NCBI GenBank assembly: GCA_964638715.1
Contig: CAZWZF010000005.1
Span: 1-64,000 of the forward strand
Direction: 5' to 3'
Length of the DNA: 64,000 nt
Source: JBAXQQ01 sp037131695
Lineage (GTDB): Bacteria > Armatimonadota > Hebobacteria > CAIYQO01
The notes beneath the pieces were generated by a model. That model was given only the letters and a program-made list of their open reading frames with translations, was not told the DNA's origin and ran no database searches. Both the position numbers and the translations under genes were made by a program. Below, piece after piece: positions 8,881-17,944 of the stretch (within the stretch, counting starts at the first letter, position 1; the number at the start of each line of letters is the position of its first letter).

Positions 8881-9879
8881 ATGAAAATGGTAGAATTAGG
8901 CAAAACCGGGTTATCGGTCAGCCGTCTTGGTTTTGGCGGATTGTTTGTGGCGTCTTTTTCCGCGCAATATGACGAAGCGCGTAATGCTGTAAAGCGTGGA
9001 ATAGAATTAGGTATTAATTATTTTGATACCGCCCCCGGATATGGCAACAGTGAAGAGGTGCTGGGAAAAGCGTTGGAAGGTGTGAAAAGCCCAATAATTC
9101 TATCAACTAAATTGGGTGGTCGTCCACAACCATTTTTACCACAGGACAAAGCATGTCTGCGTTCAAGTGTAGAGGAAAGTCTGCGTTTACTGGGCCGTGA
9201 TTATATTGATATTCTGATGATTCACGAACCGGATCGTCCCGGTCAATATGACTGGTGGACAGATATGGTTAATGTGGAAGGCCCGGTATTGGAATTGCTG
9301 GATGAACTAAAAGCGGAAGGTAAGATTAAACACACTGGTCTGGGCGGTACTACCACCAGTGAACTGGCGCATCTTTGCCGAACCGGAAAATTTGATGTGG
9401 TACTGACGGCCTATAATTATTCATTGTTGTATCGCGAATCCGCGTTGGAAGTAATTCCTGAAGCGAAAAAAGCAGGAATGGGGATAATTGTCGGATCACC
9501 TCTGCAACAAGGCGCGCTGTCACGACGTTATGACGAACAATTAAAATCTTCTGAGGCATACTGGATATCAAAACCGAGACGAGAACAATATCAGGCTCTT
9601 TATGCTTTTTGTGATGAATGCGGTATGTCTTTGCCGGAAATGGGAATACGGTTTGTATTAAGCAATCCTGATATTCATTGTGTATTAATGGGTGCCAAAT
9701 CTGCCGGGGAAGTTGAGCAGAACGCCGCGGCGGCAAATGCCGGCGCGTTACCCGCAGATATGCTTAATAAATTGGCAGAAATTGCCGCGATGGTCCCGTT
9801 CCGGCCATTTGGAGAACCGTTTGGCATTGGTTGGATAATTGGCAATCCCGCGTCATACAAAGGACAGGGACAAGCTTAA
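8881..9879 (+). CDS. Aldo/keto reductase (sugar dehydrogenase type)
   Basis: 332 aa. I place the start at ATG 8881 because AAAGAGG sits about 8 bp upstream; an in-frame GTG at 8863 would swallow that ribosome site. The AKR barrel is clear: GKTGLSVSRLGFGG at the N-terminus, Asp and Tyr in NYFDTAPGYGNSEEVLG, Lys in ILSTKLGG, and His in ILMIHEPD, giving the D-Y-K-H tetrad. The N-terminal pattern is that of aldo/keto reductases acting on free sugars such as aldose 1-dehydrogenases, which would oxidise monosaccharides released by the glycosidases. A second family member lies at 11063. Cofactor choice (NAD or NADP) cannot be decided here. Class 1 tandem repeats lie just upstream. Confidence 0.85.
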   Translation: MKMVELGKTGLSVSRLGFGGLFVASFSAQYDEARNAVKRGIELGINYFDTAPGYGNSEEVLGKALEGVKSPIILSTKLGGRPQPFLPQDKACLRSSVEESLRLLGRDYIDILMIHEPDRPGQYDWWTDMVNVEGPVLELLDELKAEGKIKHTGLGGTTTSELAHLCRTGKFDVVLTAYNYSLLYRESALEVIPEAKKAGMGIIVGSPLQQGALSRRYDEQLKSSEAYWISKPRREQYQALYAFCDECGMSLPEMGIRFVLSNPDIHCVLMGAKSAGEVEQNAAAANAGALPADMLNKLAEIAAMVPFRPFGEPFGIGWIIGNPASYKGQGQA

Positions 9880-9919
9880 ATATAACAAAAGATGCAATGT
9901 TTGAAGAGGAATATAACTA

Positions 9920-11041
9920 ATGCATACTGAAATTGAAGACCGATTTTATCGGGTGTTAACATATCAGAATGTGGACCGTGTGCCGGACATTGAGTTCGGT
10001 TATTGGCCACAAACTATCCGCCGATGGTTGGGCGAGGGTTTACCTGCAGAATACGCGAGTGAAAAGAACCAGATGTTTAGCAGTAAACTGGATAGTTTCT
10101 TTGGTTTTGATGAATTGAAACAGCATAATATTCCTGTTCGGACATATATCAATCCCGGTTTCGACGAAGAAATTATTGAACGACGCGGCACCTCTGTGGT
10201 GATGCGGGACAAAGATGGCGTAATAGCTGTAAGGTATCAGAACGATGTTGATGAAAGTTCTATTCCGCATTACCTTAAATTTCCGGTTGAAACACCGGAA
10301 GACTGGTATAAACTGAAAGAACGGTACAGCTTTGATGATCCGGAAAGGATGCTTCGGCCAGATGAAGTTGCCGCGGCACAGGAAGTATCTGACCGTGGTG
10401 ATACCACCGTTTCTATATTTTTTACCGGCTTTTATGGGCAGTTGCGTAACTGGTTGGGGATGGAAAACCTGTCATATGCCTTTTATGAAGAACCAGAGAT
10501 GGTACATGACATGGCCGATCATTGGGCAGAACTTTGTGTGCGGCAACTGCAAGTGTTACCGGCGAATGTGCGCATTGACCATGTTGCCTGGTGGGAAGAT
10601 ATGGCATCTAACAATGGTCCTCTTGCTGGTCCCGTGTTATTCCGTGAATTCCTACAACCTGCATACCACACAGTAATGACTGAAGCCAGACGTCGTGGTT
10701 GTGTTATCAGCACCGTTGACTGTGATGGTAACCCTCATGATATTGTTGGCAACTGGATGGAGGAAGGTGTTAACATTATGTTTCCCCTGGAAGTTAATGC
10801 AGGCGTTAATCCATATGAATGGAGAAAAGAGTTTGGCATGGATTTGCGTTTGCGCGGCGGTATTGGCAAAGTGCCGATTGTTCATGGCGGCAAGGCTATT
10901 GACGCTGAGTTAGAACGAATTAAACCTTTACTCGACCAGGGTGGTTATATACCACATCTTGACCATCTGGTACCACCGGATATTTCGTTTGGAAATTACT
11001 GTGAATACCTTGAAAAGAAACGTAAATTAATTGGTAAATAA
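9920..11041 (+). CDS. Uroporphyrinogen decarboxylase-like (URO-D superfamily) protein
   Basis: 373 aa, cytoplasmic. The opening RFYRVLTYQNVDRVPDIEFG and the C-terminal LRGGIGKVPIVHGG and GYIPHLDHLVPPDISFGNY segments are typical of the URO-D/MtaA/CmuA superfamily. Genuine HemE is shorter and lacks this N-terminus, so a haem role is unlikely. Such proteins recur in carbohydrate loci of Lentisphaerota and Planctomycetota with unknown substrates; methyl transfer to a corrinoid protein is one possibility, but no corrinoid-binding protein is encoded nearby. It sits between two aldo/keto reductases and is probably co-transcribed with them. AGAGGA precedes the ATG. A diverged relative is at 57316. 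Confidence 0.75.
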   Translation: MHTEIEDRFYRVLTYQNVDRVPDIEFGYWPQTIRRWLGEGLPAEYASEKNQMFSSKLDSFFGFDELKQHNIPVRTYINPGFDEEIIERRGTSVVMRDKDGVIAVRYQNDVDESSIPHYLKFPVETPEDWYKLKERYSFDDPERMLRPDEVAAAQEVSDRGDTTVSIFFTGFYGQLRNWLGMENLSYAFYEEPEMVHDMADHWAELCVRQLQVLPANVRIDHVAWWEDMASNNGPLAGPVLFREFLQPAYHTVMTEARRRGCVISTVDCDGNPHDIVGNWMEEGVNIMFPLEVNAGVNPYEWRKEFGMDLRLRGGIGKVPIVHGGKAIDAELERIKPLLDQGGYIPHLDHLVPPDISFGNYCEYLEKKRKLIGK

Positions 11042-11062
11042 GTTTTATATATAAGGACAAGT

Positions 11063-12061
11063 ATGAATAAACGCAGATTGGGAAAAACAAATTTTCAGGT
11101 CAGCGAAATCGGGCTTGGAACATGTTTCATGTCCGGACAGGGACAGGACAATGTAAATAGCTGTACTGCATGGGCGATAGACCATGATATCAATTATTTT
11201 GATACCGCCGCGGATTATGGTAAGGGCAATGATGAAAAAATGCTTGGTGAAGCATTAAAAGGACGGCGAAATCAGGTGTTTATCGCTACTAAAGTGGGCT
11301 GTGTTGATGAACCAGGTGGCCATAGATCAGTCGCCTGCCTGATGCGACAGTTTGAAGATGGGTTGGCAAGGCTACAGGTTGACCATGTTGATTTAATTCA
11401 ACTGCATGAAGCCGATCAGCGGAAATGGTGGTCGGATGATGATGTTTCTGTTGAAATAGCGGCAGACCATTGCGGACCACTTATTCGTGATGACGAAGAA
11501 TATATTTTTTTAGATGCGCCGTGTGTTGAGTTTTTGCGTCAGGCAAAGGCGTCAGGAAAAGCGCGATATATCGGCATAACCGGCAAAGACGCGCGGCGGT
11601 TGGCGCGCATAGTTAACATTATAAATATTGATACAATGATGATGGCACATCAGTATAATCCGATATATCATAATGCGGCGGAATATTTATTACCGGTTAC
11701 CGAACAGCAAAATATTGGTATTGTAAATGGTGCGTCATTCATGAAAGGATGGTTGGCGACACCGCAGACGCAATGGCAAAACACAAGACCGACATGGATG
11801 GATGATAAGTTTTATAACGCGTATTTCGCATATCTTGATATACAGAAAGAAAGCGGTTTGCCCTTGGCGGAACTTACATTGCGTTGGCAACTTAGTGAAA
11901 AACGCCAGCATTCAGTGGTTTTAGGCTTTAATCAGATATCTGATATTCAACAGAATGTTACTTCTGCAGAAAAAGGTTTTTTGCCGGCGGATTTACAGGC
12001 GGCAATAAACGCAATCGGCATAATCCATCCGCTAATATATCAGGGAAGACACGAGATTTAA
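11063..12061 (+). CDS. Aldo/keto reductase, second copy
   Basis: 332 aa. AKR features: RRLGKTNFQVSEIGLGTCFM, Asp/Tyr in NYFDTAADYGKG, Lys in FIATKVGC and His in LIQLHEADQ. It is only distantly similar to the copy at 8881, so the two probably act on different sugars or in opposite directions. The gene begins 21 bp after the UroD-like gene with an AAGGA-type ribosome site, which points to one transcript. No signal peptide. The insertion around residues 130-155 (many acidic residues, DDEEYIF) is longer than in the first copy. Confidence 0.85.
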   Translation: MNKRRLGKTNFQVSEIGLGTCFMSGQGQDNVNSCTAWAIDHDINYFDTAADYGKGNDEKMLGEALKGRRNQVFIATKVGCVDEPGGHRSVACLMRQFEDGLARLQVDHVDLIQLHEADQRKWWSDDDVSVEIAADHCGPLIRDDEEYIFLDAPCVEFLRQAKASGKARYIGITGKDARRLARIVNIINIDTMMMAHQYNPIYHNAAEYLLPVTEQQNIGIVNGASFMKGWLATPQTQWQNTRPTWMDDKFYNAYFAYLDIQKESGLPLAELTLRWQLSEKRQHSVVLGFNQISDIQQNVTSAEKGFLPADLQAAINAIGIIHPLIYQGRHEI

Positions 12062-12104
12062 TAAGTAAGAAATAAAACGAAAATCCTGTTAAAGGTGAAA
12101 AATT

Positions 12105-13127
12105 ATGTCTGAAAATGAAATTAAATTAAAATGGTTTGATGCACTTGATATCGGTGTGGAAGGGCAGGGATGGTCTGATACTGTATCGCCGTATGACCGG
12201 TTGCCGGTTAAAGCACAGGGGATAGTGCCGGAATCAGTATGGAATCTCAGTAGGTCAGCAACGGGGATGTGCGTTAATTTCTCTTCTGACGCCAGGCAGA
12301 TTCACCTTCACTGGGTGTTGCGTGATGATATGCTGGGTGAGACTAATTTCCCTGTGGCAGGTTACAGCGGTTTTGATTTGTATGGTGATGACCGCGGTAC
12401 CTGGCGTTGGGTCGCATCCACACATCGGTTAGAAAATAAAGAGCAGGAATATTGTATGATTACCGGTTTGGATGGCGCGGAACGTGCGTATAGATTGTAT
12501 TTTCCGTTGCGGAATCCGGTTGTTAAAATAGAGATAGGTGTGCCGGAACAAAATATTTTCAATTCCATTCCGCCACGGTGTGTAAAGCCCATTGTTTGTT
12601 ATGGGACATCAATTGTGCATGGTGCATACGCGTCACATGCCGGGTTGGTTTATCCTTCTATTATCGGACGGCGTTGTAATTTGCCGGTCATAAATCTTGG
12701 GTTTTCCGGCAATGCAAGGATGGAGATAGAACTTGCTGAATTAATGGCGGAAATTGACGCGGGAATATATATACTTGATCCCTTACCAAATATGGATTTA
12801 ACATTGGTGAATGAACGGTCAGAAAAGTTTGTCAGAAGATTGCGTGAATTACGTCCAGACGCAAAAATTATTATGGTGGAAGATTTCCCACGCACCAATA
12901 GTTGGATTATTTCGGGATCAGAAGAAGAAATTGCTGTAAAATGTAGACGATACCGGCAAATATATGAAAAGCTTATCAGTGAAGGTATTACCGGGTTGTC
13001 CTATCTGTTTGGTACTGAATTGCTGGGTACTGATAACGAGGCGTCAATAGATGGTATCCATCCCGGAGATTTAGGATATATGCGAATGGCAGATATAATA
13101 GGTTATGGCGTTAATTCCGTGATATAA
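12105..13127 (+). CDS. SGNH/GDSL hydrolase with N-terminal beta domain (carbohydrate esterase-like)
   Basis: 340 aa, no signal peptide. The C-terminal two thirds are an SGNH esterase: block I is CYGTSIVHG with nucleophile Ser ~169, block II is the NLGFSGNARM glycine/asparagine segment, and block V is DGIHPGDLGY with Asp ~316 and His ~319. The N-terminal ~150 residues form a beta-rich domain of the kind that precedes SGNH domains in CE2/CE3-like esterases. It likely deacylates sugars or oligosaccharides inside the cell. It is followed 28 bp later by a secreted sialate O-acetylesterase, so both internal and external de-esterification are encoded together. Confidence 0.75.
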   Translation: MSENEIKLKWFDALDIGVEGQGWSDTVSPYDRLPVKAQGIVPESVWNLSRSATGMCVNFSSDARQIHLHWVLRDDMLGETNFPVAGYSGFDLYGDDRGTWRWVASTHRLENKEQEYCMITGLDGAERAYRLYFPLRNPVVKIEIGVPEQNIFNSIPPRCVKPIVCYGTSIVHGAYASHAGLVYPSIIGRRCNLPVINLGFSGNARMEIELAELMAEIDAGIYILDPLPNMDLTLVNERSEKFVRRLRELRPDAKIIMVEDFPRTNSWIISGSEEEIAVKCRRYRQIYEKLISEGITGLSYLFGTELLGTDNEASIDGIHPGDLGYMRMADIIGYGVNSVI

Positions 13128-13155
13128 TTATGAAAATGTTTTTAAGGAGACAAAA

Positions 13156-15702
13156 ATGAGCAGATATCTATCCGGGTTATTAATAATATTGCTTTTATGC
13201 ATTACAACTGGTGCGGAACCTTTACGTTTGGCGCGAATTTTTGCCGACCACATGGTTATTCAACGCGAATTGCCGGTGAATATTTGGGGGTGGGCAGATG
13301 CTGGTGATAATGTTGAAGTTATTTTCTCTGGACAGACTGTGCGCGCGGTTGCTGACGCGGATGGTAAATGGATGGCGGTATTGCCGGCCATGAAGGCAAA
13401 CCTGGTCGGGCAGGATATTACTGTAAAAACAGACAAGCAACCGGATAAGCCATTGACGATACACGATGTATTGGTTGGTGAAGTATGGTTTACCGCCGGT
13501 CAGTCAAATATGATGATGGGGTTAAGCAGTGCCGATGGTGGCGCGGATGGTTTTAAACGTCTTGATGCCTGCGCAAATATTCGAGTTGTTAATCTGCCGG
13601 GTCAGGAAATGCAATCTGTAGCACCGGCAAAAGACCTGACAAGAGACGCGCAATGGCAGAAACCTGGTGGTGGATACTCTGCGGTCAGTGGATTTTTCGC
13701 GGAGAAATTGTATAGTCACTTTGATGGCAAAGTGCCGGTGGGGATGATTACTGCGGTTGCTATTGTCCCCGCGGAGGCATGGGTGGATGAAGCATCCATA
13801 ACATCATCACCGGTATTGAAGAACCTGATGAATAGCGCGTTGAAGATGACAACAAAATGGTATAACGGAACTATTTCTCCACTAAGTCCGTATACCATCC
13901 GTGGTGTTTTATATTATCAGGGAGAATATAACTCTGGCCGTGGACCCGAATTTGAAGTGCTGTTCCCGGCTTTAATTAATAGTTGGAGAAGTTCATTTAA
14001 ACAAAAAGAACTTCCGTTTTTGTTTGTTCAATTGCCTGGTTTTATTGAACATCGTGGGGAAAAAGATTCGCGTCTTGATATGGACGCCGGCACACTGGCG
14101 GCTTTGCATAAACCTGCTTTTGTCGGTTCGTGGGCAGATTTTCGCGAAGCGCAATTGAATGTTTATCAAACTGTGCCAAAAACAGGAATGGCAGTTACCA
14201 TAGATATTGGCGACCCGTATAATATTCACCCAAAACAGAAAGAACCGGTGGCAAACAGATTATTGTTATGTGCGCGGCAAATGGTATATGGCGAGAAAAT
14301 TGAGGGAACCAGTCCGATACCTGTTGATGTGAAGACTGACAAAAATAATTTTGTTGTCACCTTTAAAAATGTTGGTAATGGTTTGAATACCGTTGATGGT
14401 GATGTGAAAGGATTTGATATTGCAGGTCAGGATATGGTATTACATACCGCCCAAGCGAAGATAGATGGAAAAGACAAAGTAGTTGTATGGTGTAATGAAG
14501 TCGAAAATCTGGTGGTGTTGCATTACGCGTGGGGTGGTTACCCCATATGCAGTTTGTATAATTCAGAAAAACTGCCTGCAACACCATTTCGCTATATGGC
14601 ACGTGATAAAATAAAAGTAGCGGAATCTGCGTCTTTCAATATTAAAAATGCCAGTTTTGAAAACGCGTCAGAAAATAATGCTGAAAATGCCACGGACTGG
14701 GTATTAGCCAAAGGCGCGGTGCGGTCGAATGAAAAGGCCAGTGATGGGCAATGGTCGCTTAAACTTCCGGTTAAGGACGCGTCAATTTCACAGTCAAATA
14801 TGACTTCACAGTTAGGCAATTATTGGAATAGTAATCCGTTGCTGAAAATGGTAGTAAGGCCAGGTTGTGTATCCGGATATTCTGTTGATATCGCGTCTGC
14901 TGATGAAAATCAAAAGACAATTTATATGCGTTTATGTAAAAACCCGCAGGCGGAAGGATACCAATTCTGGGGTGGTATTCCGCTAATTTTAACCGCCAGT
15001 ACCAGGTTTGAGAAAAAAGAGATTGCAAATATTTTCAGTACGAAGTTTGATTTTGACCTGGGGGGCAATTCTGTTGATACTGCCGGCGCAATATTTGTTA
15101 ACCAAAGCAAGGTTGACGGCGCGTTATATATGGATAATTTATCTGAAGTAACCTTGTTGCGACCGTTGTTGAATATCAGCGGAAACGCGCCGATTATTTT
15201 GCCTGCGGTTAACGCTGGTGAAACAGCATTATCGGATAAACGGATTGTCAGCAATGCACAGAAAAAAACACTGCCGCGGAAACTGAATAATGAAGAAACG
15301 CAACAGGTTGCTACGGTATTATACGGTGCCGCCGGTTTTAAAATATCTGAAAACCCGAAAATGCAAAAAATAAATGATGTATCTGATGATATTGGCGCGA
15401 TAATAATGGGTAATGATGCCAAATTATTTGAATTTTCCGGTGATCATGTTGGGGCATCACCACAATCACTGCGTTTTATAGGTGTGGATGGCAAAAGCGG
15501 TCTTTGCGGAGGATTAAAACCAGAATCAGAAGAAATTGTTATTAAGTTTAAAGGTAGTGATACACCGGGTGAATATAAAGCAGTTGTAAGAATAATAACG
15601 CAAGCCATGAATACCGGCACTATGAGCGATGGTCAGTCCGGTGAACCACCAGTTAACCTGTTCTATACGGATATCCCGGTGAGTGTAAAAGTGAAAAAAT
15701 GA
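13156..15702 (+). CDS. Secreted sialate O-acetylesterase-like protein with CBM-like domain and novel C-terminal module
   Basis: 848 aa. The signal peptide ends at about residue 20 (LCITTGA). The SASA core follows: IFADHMVIQRELPVNIWGWA with an Ig-like strand region, GEVWFTAGQSNMMMG with nucleophile Ser ~117, RGVLYYQGEYN, FREAQLNVYQ and the D-x-x-H motif in IGDPYNIHP. Normal family members end after the GYPICSLYNSE...PATPFRY segment at about residue 485. Here two extra domains follow: a CBM4/9-like sandwich (~492-665, NASFENASEN...W) and a terminal ~175-residue module whose key positions are GNDAKLFEF, PESEEIVIKFKG and PPVNLFYTDIPV. The same module ends the unrelated glycosidase at 27130-30477. 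A shorter paralogue without extras lies at 50668. Confidence 0.8.
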   Translation: MSRYLSGLLIILLLCITTGAEPLRLARIFADHMVIQRELPVNIWGWADAGDNVEVIFSGQTVRAVADADGKWMAVLPAMKANLVGQDITVKTDKQPDKPLTIHDVLVGEVWFTAGQSNMMMGLSSADGGADGFKRLDACANIRVVNLPGQEMQSVAPAKDLTRDAQWQKPGGGYSAVSGFFAEKLYSHFDGKVPVGMITAVAIVPAEAWVDEASITSSPVLKNLMNSALKMTTKWYNGTISPLSPYTIRGVLYYQGEYNSGRGPEFEVLFPALINSWRSSFKQKELPFLFVQLPGFIEHRGEKDSRLDMDAGTLAALHKPAFVGSWADFREAQLNVYQTVPKTGMAVTIDIGDPYNIHPKQKEPVANRLLLCARQMVYGEKIEGTSPIPVDVKTDKNNFVVTFKNVGNGLNTVDGDVKGFDIAGQDMVLHTAQAKIDGKDKVVVWCNEVENLVVLHYAWGGYPICSLYNSEKLPATPFRYMARDKIKVAESASFNIKNASFENASENNAENATDWVLAKGAVRSNEKASDGQWSLKLPVKDASISQSNMTSQLGNYWNSNPLLKMVVRPGCVSGYSVDIASADENQKTIYMRLCKNPQAEGYQFWGGIPLILTASTRFEKKEIANIFSTKFDFDLGGNSVDTAGAIFVNQSKVDGALYMDNLSEVTLLRPLLNISGNAPIILPAVNAGETALSDKRIVSNAQKKTLPRKLNNEETQQVATVLYGAAGFKISENPKMQKINDVSDDIGAIIMGNDAKLFEFSGDHVGASPQSLRFIGVDGKSGLCGGLKPESEEIVIKFKGSDTPGEYKAVVRIITQAMNTGTMSDGQSGEPPVNLFYTDIPVSVKVKK

Positions 15703-15717
15703 TGAAGGAATTGAAGT

Positions 15718-17532
15718 ATGTATAAGTTGATTTTAGTTGTAGTATTAGTGGTTCTTTTCTGTTGTAATGCTGTATATTCTGCTGGTGCACCACCGAAAAA
15801 AATATATGGTCACTTTATGGGTTGTTTTTCCGCGGGTACCGGTGCTATCCAGTATCACGCGCGTTCCGGATTATCTGTTATGGACGCGCCCTCAAAAGTT
15901 TTAGCCACAAATCCGTTAAAACGCGATATCGCGGCATTTGCCGGTAAATCTTTCGGTGGCACGTATCGTAATTTCGGTTTGGCACCATACGAGAAAACCA
16001 TGACATTAGAGGAATCCGCGGATTTGGAAATTCAACGTGCCATGCGCATTGGTTTAGATGGTTTTACTTTTGACGCATGGGCAGGGGGAAGCAACGCGAT
16101 TAAACTTTTTGACGCGATGTTTGCCGTTTGTGAAGTAAAAAAGTATCCATTTGAATTGACTATCTCTCTTGATTCAAGCTGTATCAGTGATGATATGCCA
16201 GAACTTAAAGATTATACCGGCAATAAATGGGTTAAATGTGTAAAATGGTTGTTGGATAAACACGGGAAAAGTCCTAACCTGGCACGACGAGATGGTAAAC
16301 CACTGATTATGGGTTATCAGTCTCTTTGGCCGGCATGGGAAACCTTTCAGGCGCGTGCCAAAAAAAATGTAGGTGTTGACGCAGAGCAGAAAGATATTGA
16401 TCAGGAAGTATGCCGTCTGGTTCTGTGTGAAGAAGGTTGGAAACTTTATGGTGATGCTTACCGGCAAATGGCACAGGATATTGGTACCCCTATCTACTGG
16501 GAGTTCTGTATGTCTGCTTTCTTCTATACCGTCAATATAAAAGGCGTGCATCCAAAGCCTGATGTATGGGTTGCTGCGGCACGCACACTGGCAAAAGATT
16601 TCCCCGCAGTCGGCATGTTTATGTGGGAAGGACCGGTACCGGAAATATCCAAAGCTGTCATTGCGGAAGGCGCGGAATGGTGCCACCCCATGAAAATACA
16701 GTATGAAAATTACGGTTGGATGCAGATAGCCAGTCCAGGTACTGATTGGGTGCGCGGTGACTGGAAGGCAGCACGTGAAACACCGTCAACATTGATTCAG
16801 TTCATTACCTGGAATGATTATCATGAAACAACTAACCTTTCACCGGGTTGGAACACGCGATATAGCTATTATGACCTGACCGGGTGGAATATAAAATGGT
16901 GGAAAACAGGAACGCCACCGGAACCGGACCACGACCAGATATATATCTTCTCGCATAAATATGCTCACAATACAAAAATGTATCCGTTTAAGGCAAAAAA
17001 CCGGGCGGATAATCTTATTGAGATTATTACAATTTTGCCAAAATCCGCACAGTTACGGGTGCTGGACAGAGAATTTGTTGATGGGGGAAAAGCCGAATGG
17101 ACAGCACCAGTCGGGTATTCTTATAAACAACTTAAATTAACACCGGGGACTATAGTGGTTGAATTGTTGCGGGATGATAAGGTTATACAGAAATTAGAAC
17201 ACCCGGAACCGGTAAGTGATCGTCCATATCGCCAGGATACCGGTAAAACATGCTGGTCTACTGAAGAAGAAAGGTATTGGAAATTAGATTTTGGCGAAAA
17301 GATACCAATGTTTGTATATAGCGAATACGGTGACACTGATGGTGATGGTTTGCCAAACTGGTTTGAAATGTTATGGTTTGGGAAGTTTGGCGACATGTCA
17401 ACAGCAACCGTTGCTAAACCTGATGATGACCCCGACGAAGATGGAAAAACAAATCTGCAGGAATATTTGGCACAAACCGACCCAACTAAAGAAGATGTAG
17501 AAAAACCACTGACCACAGATGAACCGAATTGA
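15718..17532 (+). CDS. Secreted GH71-like glycosidase with calcium-binding tail (paralogue of the gene at 451)
   Basis: 604 aa. Signal peptide at residues 1-~21 (ILVVVLVVLFCCNAVYSA). The catalytic domain parallels the protein at 451-2181: KKIYGHFMGCF, DLEIQRAMRIGLDGFTFDAW, FELTISLDSSC, ITWNDYHETTN and YYDLTGWNIKWWKTG. The tail from residue ~540 contains DTDGDGLPNWFE and DDDPDEDGKTNLQEY, again TSP3/dockerin-like Ca-binding loops. The gene starts 15 bp after the sialate O-acetylesterase and appears to end that operon, since a long non-coding stretch follows. Two copies suggest specialisation for different alpha-glucans or branched glycans; the substrate is not readable. Confidence 0.75.
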   Translation: MYKLILVVVLVVLFCCNAVYSAGAPPKKIYGHFMGCFSAGTGAIQYHARSGLSVMDAPSKVLATNPLKRDIAAFAGKSFGGTYRNFGLAPYEKTMTLEESADLEIQRAMRIGLDGFTFDAWAGGSNAIKLFDAMFAVCEVKKYPFELTISLDSSCISDDMPELKDYTGNKWVKCVKWLLDKHGKSPNLARRDGKPLIMGYQSLWPAWETFQARAKKNVGVDAEQKDIDQEVCRLVLCEEGWKLYGDAYRQMAQDIGTPIYWEFCMSAFFYTVNIKGVHPKPDVWVAAARTLAKDFPAVGMFMWEGPVPEISKAVIAEGAEWCHPMKIQYENYGWMQIASPGTDWVRGDWKAARETPSTLIQFITWNDYHETTNLSPGWNTRYSYYDLTGWNIKWWKTGTPPEPDHDQIYIFSHKYAHNTKMYPFKAKNRADNLIEIITILPKSAQLRVLDREFVDGGKAEWTAPVGYSYKQLKLTPGTIVVELLRDDKVIQKLEHPEPVSDRPYRQDTGKTCWSTEEERYWKLDFGEKIPMFVYSEYGDTDGDGLPNWFEMLWFGKFGDMSTATVAKPDDDPDEDGKTNLQEYLAQTDPTKEDVEKPLTTDEPN

Positions 17533-17681
17533 AAATAAACAAGTTTTCTGTATAGAATATCAACTTTGGGGATTATATTCTGAAAGAATATATTGCAGAG
17601 TTCCGCGGTGTGTATATCTTTATGGATTGTTATTTGAAATAGTCAGTATGATTTAAGTGACATATAAATAAAGATATTGCC

Positions 17682-17721
17682 GAAGAAATATCCATATTTT
17701 TGAAGAAATATCCATTTACAG
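17682..17721 (+). promoter_or_regulatory. Tandem direct-repeat operator, class 1, copy B
   Basis: GAAGAAATATCCATATTTTT (17682-17701) then GAAGAAATATCCATTTACAG (17702-17721), period 20 bp. Candidate -10 TATAAT lies at 17725-17730. The downstream TTTACA-N-ATTTA and GTTAAAA words are shared with copy C at 49483, so the similarity extends beyond the repeats. Confidence 0.6.
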
Positions 17722-17839
17722 ATTTATAATTCATGTTAAAATATAATGATATTGAGTAGGTACATTTAATGTTTGTTTAGCCATGTTTTTTTGTTGTAAT
17801 AATCATGATAATTTATAAGGTTAACTTTGAAATCTGGCA

Positions 17840-17889
17840 TTGACATATCAAATATAATATGATATATTTATTATTAAGTTAACGCGAAC
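17840..17889 (+). promoter_or_regulatory. Sigma70-type promoter with LacI-type operator
   Basis: TTGACA at 17840-17845, 17-bp spacer, TATATT at 17863-17868. GTTAACGCGAAC at 17878-17889 would cover the transcription start. The operator matches GTTAGCGCTAAC (36745, 46721) and GTTAACGTGAAC (20531) at most positions. Repression by the LacI protein encoded at 35604 is the natural model. Confidence 0.6.
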
Positions 17890-17944
17890 CTGAATTTGAG
17901 TTAATAAAATCGTAATTAATGATTTCGAAAAAAGGGGGCAAGTC

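Larger units (their letters stand above)
17533..17944 (+). promoter_or_regulatory. 412-bp intergenic control region upstream of a pseudopilin pair
   Basis: Non-coding. It holds a perfect 8-bp AT hairpin (TATATTCT, loop GAA, AGAATATA; 17574-17592) after the upstream gene, the class 1 direct repeats (17682-17721), TATAAT boxes at 17725-17730 and 17742-17747, a second promoter TTGACA (17840-17845), 17-bp spacer, TATATT (17863-17868), and a LacI-type palindrome (17878-17889). Two promoters with two different control sites are therefore stacked in front of the pseudopilins. Confidence 0.6.

Noticed and set aside
9920..11041. HemE (haem biosynthesis uroporphyrinogen decarboxylase)
   Set aside because: The N-terminal motif and length differ from HemE, there are two diverged copies in the window, and no other tetrapyrrole genes are nearby.
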